The position numbers and the translations under genes are program-made. From assembly GCF_029626025.1 (NCBI RefSeq), contig NZ_JARUBF010000001.1, positions 806,001-870,000 on the forward strand: DNA of 64,000 bases, given 5' to 3'. A model generated the notes under the pieces. The model ran no database searches. It saw only the letters and a program-made list of their open reading frames with translations, and was not told the origin of the DNA. Source of the DNA: Solwaraspora sp. WMMD406. GTDB taxonomy: Bacteria > Actinomycetota > Actinomycetes > Mycobacteriales > Micromonosporaceae. Below are positions 60,052 to 64,000 of this stretch, piece after piece; positions within the stretch are counted from its first letter, which is position 1, and each line of letters starts with the position of its first letter.

Positions 60052-60612
60052 GTGACCGGTGGACAGGCCAAGGCGCTTCTGGTCGACGACCGGCGGGAGA
60101 ACCTGCTCGCCCTGGAAGCGATCTTCCAGGGGCTGCCGGTGCAGACCGTCGCGGTGGAGAGCGGCGAGGCCGCGCTGAAGCAACTGCTGGTCGACGACTT
60201 CGCGGTGATCCTGCTCGACGCCCAGATGCCGGAGATGGACGGTTTCGAGACCGCCAACCACATCAAACGGCGGGAACGCACCCGGCACGTACCGATCCTC
60301 TTCCTGACGGCGGCGGACCGTGACGCGCAGCTCGCCCTCCGGGGCTACGCGGTCGGGGCGGTCGATTACCTGATCAAACCGTTCGACCCGTGGGTGCTGC
60401 GGGCCAAGGTCAGCGTCTTCGTCGACCTGTGGGTCAAGAACCGGCAGCTGGCCACCCAGGCCGAAGTGGTCCGCCAGCGGGACGAACAGTGGCGGGCGCT
60501 CTGCGCCGCGGTCGACCAGGCCATCGAACGGCTGAGGTCGGGCGACCAGCCCGACCTGGACCAGGTGGCCAGCCAGCTGGAAGCCGCCCGCTGGGGGCCC
60601 ACCGCCATGTGA
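60052..60612 (+). CDS. single-domain response regulator
   Basis: A 186-aa protein. Residues 1-125 form a receiver domain: LLVDDRREN with acidic residues, the phosphoacceptor aspartate in VILLDAQMPEMDGFE, the Thr in LFLTAA and the Lys in YLIKPFDP. The C-terminal 60 residues are a charged helix (probable coiled coil) and contain no DNA-binding domain, so output is through protein contact. The GTG at 60052 follows GTGAGGAG. It lies 46 bp after the hybrid kinase and is its likely partner. Confidence 0.9.
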   Translation: MTGGQAKALLVDDRRENLLALEAIFQGLPVQTVAVESGEAALKQLLVDDFAVILLDAQMPEMDGFETANHIKRRERTRHVPILFLTAADRDAQLALRGYAVGAVDYLIKPFDPWVLRAKVSVFVDLWVKNRQLATQAEVVRQRDEQWRALCAAVDQAIERLRSGDQPDLDQVASQLEAARWGPTAM

Positions 60613-60654
60613 GAGGTGCGGCGGGGCGGCCCGCCGCACGGGCGGGACCGACCG

Positions 60655-60984
60655 CTACGGGTGGCCGTTGCGGATCGTCAGCGCGGAGCGGATTCCGGTG
60701 ATGTTCAACACTCGGAGCAGGAACTCTCCGACGTTGGTCAGCAGCAGCAGGCTCTGCGCGTGGCTCGCCTTGCGGGTCAGCACCACGAGTGTGCCCAGAC
60801 CCTGCGAGTCGCAGAAGGTGACACCGCCCATGTCAAGCACGATCCGGGCCGGCGCGTCGGTCAGCACCTCGTTGACCGCGTTGGAGAGCTGAGCCGCCGT
60901 GAGCATGTCGATCTCGCCGGCGAGGCGGAGTACCGCCTCGTCGGATGTGCGCTGCAGCGCGATGGACAGCTCCGCCCGCTCCAC
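60655..60984 (-). CDS. STAS-domain anti-sigma factor antagonist
   Basis: A 109-aa STAS protein. AVLRLAGEIDMLTAAQLSNAV and IVLDMGGVTFCDSQGLGTLVVL match SpoIIAA/RsbV proteins; the phosphorylatable residue is Ser in DSQG, one residue differing from the DSTG of the copy at 49222. It starts at GTG 60984 and converges on the response regulator. It could be a target of the SpoIIE phosphatase at 53436. Confidence 0.92.
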   Translation of the reverse strand: MERAELSIALQRTSDEAVLRLAGEIDMLTAAQLSNAVNEVLTDAPARIVLDMGGVTFCDSQGLGTLVVLTRKASHAQSLLLLTNVGEFLLRVLNITGIRSALTIRNGHP

Positions 60985-61113
60985 CGGGCCAGCCTATCGC
61001 GATCTCACCAGGTCGGCCCGGGGACGCCCGTCCCGGACGTCCGCGAGCTGGGCGCGAGCTGGGTAAGGGGCGGCTGTGCGGGGCACCGAACCCGCTGACA
61101 CAATGGCAGTGCC

Positions 61114-62493
61114 GTGACTGCCATAGATTCCGCTGGCGCTAGCCCGTACCCGGCCGCCGCGCCCGCTTCCCAGGCCCTGTTCGACCACGCCAACACGATC
61201 ATCCCGGGCGGGGTCAATTCGCCCGTGCGCGCCTTCCGGGCCGTCGGCGGTACGCCACGCTTCATGGTCCGGGGCACCGGGCCGTGGCTGTTCGACGCCG
61301 ACGACCGCCGCTACGTCGACCTGGTCTGCTCGTGGGGGCCGCTGATCCTCGGCCACGCCCACCCGCAGGTCGTCGCCGCCGTACGGGAGGCCGCCACGCT
61401 GGGCACCAGCTTCGGCACGCCCACCCCCGGCGAGGTGGAGTTGGCCGCCGAGATCGTCGACCGCACCCCGGTCGAGCAGGTCCGGCTGGTCAACTCCGGC
61501 ACCGAGGCGACGATGTCGGCGATCCGGCTGGCCCGGGGCCACACCGGGCGGTCCCGGATCGTCAAGTTCGCCGGCTGCTACCACGGACACGTGGACGCCT
61601 TGCTGGCCGCCGCCGGTAGCGGCGTGGCGACCCTCGGGCTGCCCGACTCGCCCGGGGTCACCGGAGCGGCCGCCAGCGACACCATCGTGCTGCCGTACAA
61701 CGACGTGGCCGCCGTCGAGCGCACCTTCGCCGAGTACGGCGACCAGATCGCGGCGATCATCACCGAGGCGGCGGCCGGCAACATGGGGGTGGTCGCCCCC
61801 GTCCCCGGCTTCAACACCGCGCTGGCCCGGATCGCCCACGCCCACGGCGCGCTGCTGATCGTCGACGAGGTGATGACCGGCTTCCGGGTCGCCCGGGGCG
61901 GCTGGGCCGAGCTCGATCCGGCCGACGCCGACCTCTACACGTACGGCAAGGTCATGGGGGGTGGGCTGCCCGCCGCCGCCTTCGGCGGCCGGGCTCAGAT
62001 CATGCGGCAGCTCGCCCCGGCCGGTCCGGTCTACCAGGCCGGCACCCTGTCGGGAAATCCGCTGGCCTGCGCCGCCGGCCTGGCCACCCTGCGGCTCGCC
62101 GACGACCAGCTCTACCGGCGACTGGCCGACACCGCGACCCGGGTCGCCACCATGGCCACCGAGGCGCTGCACGCCGCCGGCGTACCGCATCGCCTCTCCA
62201 CCGCCGGCACCATGTTCTCCGTCTTCTTCACCGACGCCGAGGTCACCGACTACGCGAGCGCCCGGACCCAGGACGTGGGCGCCTACCGGGCCTTCTTCCA
62301 CGCGATGCTCGCGCACGGCGTCTACCTGCCCCCCAGCGCGTTCGAAGCATGGTTCGTCTCGGCGGCGATCGACGACGCCGCCCTGGAACAGCTCGCGACC
62401 GCACTGCCGATCGCCGCCCGCGCGGCGGCGGCCGCGACGGACTCCGCGACGGACTCCGGGGCGCGGGTGGAGAGGGTGGGAGACAACGGATGA
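61114..62493 (+). CDS. hemL: glutamate-1-semialdehyde 2,1-aminomutase
   Basis: A 459-aa PLP enzyme that converts glutamate-1-semialdehyde into 5-aminolevulinate in the C5 pathway to haem. Lys279 in [16 protein letters not shown] is the Schiff-base lysine; the start [21 protein letters not shown] is diagnostic, with [20 protein letters not shown] for phosphate binding and [13 protein letters not shown] for the cofactor aspartate. The GTG at 61114 starts at the usual distance. Its stop overlaps the phosphatase start (ATGA). Confidence 0.97.
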   Translation: MTAIDSAGASPYPAAAPASQALFDHANTIIPGGVNSPVRAFRAVGGTPRFMVRGTGPWLFDADDRRYVDLVCSWGPLILGHAHPQVVAAVREAATLGTSFGTPTPGEVELAAEIVDRTPVEQVRLVNSGTEATMSAIRLARGHTGRSRIVKFAGCYHGHVDALLAAAGSGVATLGLPDSPGVTGAAASDTIVLPYNDVAAVERTFAEYGDQIAAIITEAAAGNMGVVAPVPGFNTALARIAHAHGALLIVDEVMTGFRVARGGWAELDPADADLYTYGKVMGGGLPAAAFGGRAQIMRQLAPAGPVYQAGTLSGNPLACAAGLATLRLADDQLYRRLADTATRVATMATEALHAAGVPHRLSTAGTMFSVFFTDAEVTDYASARTQDVGAYRAFFHAMLAHGVYLPPSAFEAWFVSAAIDDAALEQLATALPIAARAAAAATDSATDSGARVERVGDNG

Positions 62494-63137
62494 AGCAGAC
62501 CGTCGTACACGTGCTGCGGCACGGCGAGGTGCACAACCCGACCAAGATCCTGTACGGCCGGCTGCCCGGCTTCCGCCTGTCGGAACTCGGTGTCCAGATG
62601 GCCAAGGCAGCCACCCAGTCCCTCGCCGACCGGGACGTCGTGCACGTCGTGGCCAGTCCGCTCGAACGCGCCCAGGAGACCGCCGAACCGATCGCCGCGC
62701 AGTTCCGCCTGCCGGTCTCGGTCGACGAGCGGCTGATCGAATCGGCCAACTGGTTCGAGGGCCGGCGGGTGTCACCCGGCGACGGCGGCTTCCGTGACCC
62801 GCGCAACTGGTGGGTGCTGCGCGACCCGGTGACCCCGTCGTGGGGCGAGGCGTACACCGCGATCGCCGCCCGGATGTTCGCGGCCGTGCACGCCGCCCGA
62901 GTCGCGGCCGAAGGCCACGAAGCCGTCTGCGTCTCGCACCAACTGCCCATCTGGACCCTGCGGCGCTACCTCGAACGCAAACGGCTCTGGCACGATCCGC
63001 GCCGCCGCCAGTGTGCCCTGGCCAGCCTGACCTCGATCCACTTCGAGGACACCAAGGTGGTCGGCATCGGCTACACCGAGCCGGCGGCGCACCTGATCGC
63101 CATGTCACCGTCGGCCCGGACGGCCAAGGGGGCCTGA
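62490..63137 (+). CDS. histidine phosphatase (phosphoglycerate mutase-like)
   Basis: A 215-aa histidine phosphatase superfamily protein. The RHG motif LRHGEVHNP holds the phosphorylated His11; [16 protein letters not shown] is the second conserved segment, and [16 protein letters not shown] holds the second catalytic histidine. The ATG overlaps the hemL stop. It is followed at once by the thioredoxin-like lipoprotein. The gene is recurrently found between hemL and cytochrome c maturation genes in actinobacteria; the substrate is unknown. Confidence 0.93.
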   Translation: MKQTVVHVLRHGEVHNPTKILYGRLPGFRLSELGVQMAKAATQSLADRDVVHVVASPLERAQETAEPIAAQFRLPVSVDERLIESANWFEGRRVSPGDGGFRDPRNWWVLRDPVTPSWGEAYTAIAARMFAAVHAARVAAEGHEAVCVSHQLPIWTLRRYLERKRLWHDPRRRQCALASLTSIHFEDTKVVGIGYTEPAAHLIAMSPSARTAKGA

Positions 63138-63140
63138 CCC

Positions 63141-63767
63141 GTGCGACCCCGTGGGCGATGGACCGCGCGACCCGGACCGCATCGGGCCGGTCTGCTCGCG
63201 GCTGGCCTGGCCGGTCTGCTCGGCGCGGCGGCCGCCCTCGCTGGCTGCACCAGCACCAACTGGGAAGCCGACTGCGAGACCACCGCCCAGGGCGTCATCG
63301 AGTGCCCGGTGGAACATCGGCCGCCCAGCCCTGACCTGGACGCCGAACTGCTCGACGGGACCCGGTTCGACCCGGCCGGCCACCGGGGTCAGGTCGTCGT
63401 GGTCAACTTCTGGGGATCGTGGTGCCCACCCTGCCGGGCCGAAGCGGCCGATCTCGAAGCCACCTACCAGGCGACCCGCGACCAGGGCGTGGCGTTCCTC
63501 GGGATCAACATCAAGGACGAACGGGACAAGGCGCGCGCCTTCGAACAGGGCCGGGTGACGTACCCGAGCCTGTTCGACCCGGGCAGTCGGCTCGCCCTGG
63601 ACTTCGACATCCCGCCGAACAGCATCCCGGCCACGATCATCGTCGACCGGGACGGCCGGATCGCCGTGGTGATCCGGCAGGCCGTCCGCCAGGAAGGGCT
63701 GCAGCCGCTGGTCGAACGGGTGGCCACGGAGGCGCCGGCACCGCCGGCGGACTCGGCCGATGGGTGA
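63141..63767 (+). CDS. TlpA/ResA-like thioredoxin-fold lipoprotein
   Basis: A 208-aa exported thiol-disulfide protein. The signal peptide ends in a lipobox LAGC with Cys36 as the lipidated residue. The thioredoxin-like domain has VVNFWGSWCPPCRAE, with Cys95 and Cys98 forming the redox pair, then FLGINIKDER and the cis-Pro region NSIPATIIVD. It probably reduces apocytochrome c haem-site cysteines outside the membrane, with electrons from CcdA encoded directly downstream. It starts at GTG 63141. Confidence 0.93.
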   Translation: MRPRGRWTARPGPHRAGLLAAGLAGLLGAAAALAGCTSTNWEADCETTAQGVIECPVEHRPPSPDLDAELLDGTRFDPAGHRGQVVVVNFWGSWCPPCRAEAADLEATYQATRDQGVAFLGINIKDERDKARAFEQGRVTYPSLFDPGSRLALDFDIPPNSIPATIIVDRDGRIAVVIRQAVRQEGLQPLVERVATEAPAPPADSADG

Positions 63768-64000
63768 GACGTACGCCGAGATCGCCCGTAGTGGTCCGGT
63801 GCTGCTGGCGCTCGGCCTGGCCGCGTTGGCCGGGCTGGTCAGCTTCCTGTCCCCGTGCGTGTTGCCGCTGGCACCCGGCTACCTGTCGTACGTGACCGGC
63901 CTGGCCGGCTCCGACCTGGACGCCGGCGACGGCGGCTCGGCCGGCCGGTACGGTCGGGTGCTGGCCGGGACGCTGCTGTTCATCGCCGGGTTCACCGCCG
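63760..64000 (+). CDS. ccdA: cytochrome c biogenesis protein CcdA (5' part)
   Basis: The first 80 codons of a membrane protein running off the window. PVLLALGLAALAGLVSFLSPCVLPLAPGYLSYVTGLAG is the first CcdA/DsbD membrane helix with the Pro-Cys-Val redox motif; a second helix begins at about 63960. It passes electrons across the membrane to the TlpA-like lipoprotein, whose stop it overlaps by 8 bp. Confidence 0.93.
   Translation, partial: MGETYAEIARSGPVLLALGLAALAGLVSFLSPCVLPLAPGYLSYVTGLAGSDLDAGDGGSAGRYGRVLAGTLLFIAGFTA

Noticed and set aside
56340-60281. A 1313-codon open frame on the minus strand across the hybrid kinase
   Set aside because: It is antisense to an intact multi-domain kinase, has no recognisable domain, and its repeats merely mirror the HAMP repeats. 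Long antisense frames are expected at this GC content.

Overview
The window is very GC-rich DNA with dense, often overlapping genes and many GTG starts. Its gene families are typical of actinobacteria: a SARP regulator, partner-switching STAS/SpoIIE proteins, a multi-HAMP hybrid kinase, and the order hemL - phosphatase - TlpA - CcdA. I infer a filamentous actinomycete, most likely Micromonosporaceae. No rRNA, tRNA, insertion sequence or CRISPR array was seen.

Region 1 (1-31.6 kb) looks like one specialised-metabolite cluster. A leftward operon (11.5 to 0.04 kb) runs NRPS, FAD monooxygenase, PapA5-like acyltransferase, SDR with an altered active site, and SnoaL-like protein. Its first four genes are joined by 4-bp stop/start overlaps. 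The NRPS reads C-A-T-C-A-T-TE; the first A domain has a serine code and the second a proline-like code of low certainty. A divergent operon (12.0-15.9 kb) carries a P450, a glycosyltransferase and a sulfotransferase-like protein, again with ATGA overlaps. Next (16.2-22.9 kb) come an amino-acid-dehydrogenase-like enzyme, two O-methyltransferase-fold proteins, a GNAT, a DUF3291/SnoaL fusion and a PLP decarboxylase. A small island of unknown genes (23.3-24.2 kb) ends in a strong hairpin. Then follow an SGNH-like hydrolase, a class III aminotransferase, a DapA-family enzyme lacking its classical proton-relay residues, an ATP-grasp ligase, an MFS exporter and a SARP activator with direct repeats in its promoter (24.5-31.6 kb). 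The likely logic is precursor amino acid synthesis, ligation or NRPS assembly, tailoring, export and SARP control. I cannot name the product.

Region 2 (31.6-49.2 kb) is mixed. It holds a ricin-lectin protein with two lysozyme-like domains, an OmpR-type two-component system, a DUF2993 protein, two convergent paralogous P-loop ATPase/HTH proteins, a LURP-one-like protein, a RecD2 helicase, a caspase-like protein, small hypotheticals, MscL, and a GntR regulator divergent from an MFS transporter across a short palindromic operator.

Region 3 (49.2-61.0 kb) is largely a regulatory module: a STAS protein, oligopeptidase B, an FAD oxidoreductase, an RsbW-SpoIIE phosphatase, a 1459-aa hybrid kinase with seven near-identical 92-residue HAMP repeats, a response regulator and a second STAS protein. 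Region 4 (61.1-64.0 kb) is housekeeping: hemL, a histidine phosphatase, a TlpA-like lipoprotein and the start of ccdA.

Short tandem duplications whose period is a multiple of three recur in linkers and gene ends throughout the window.
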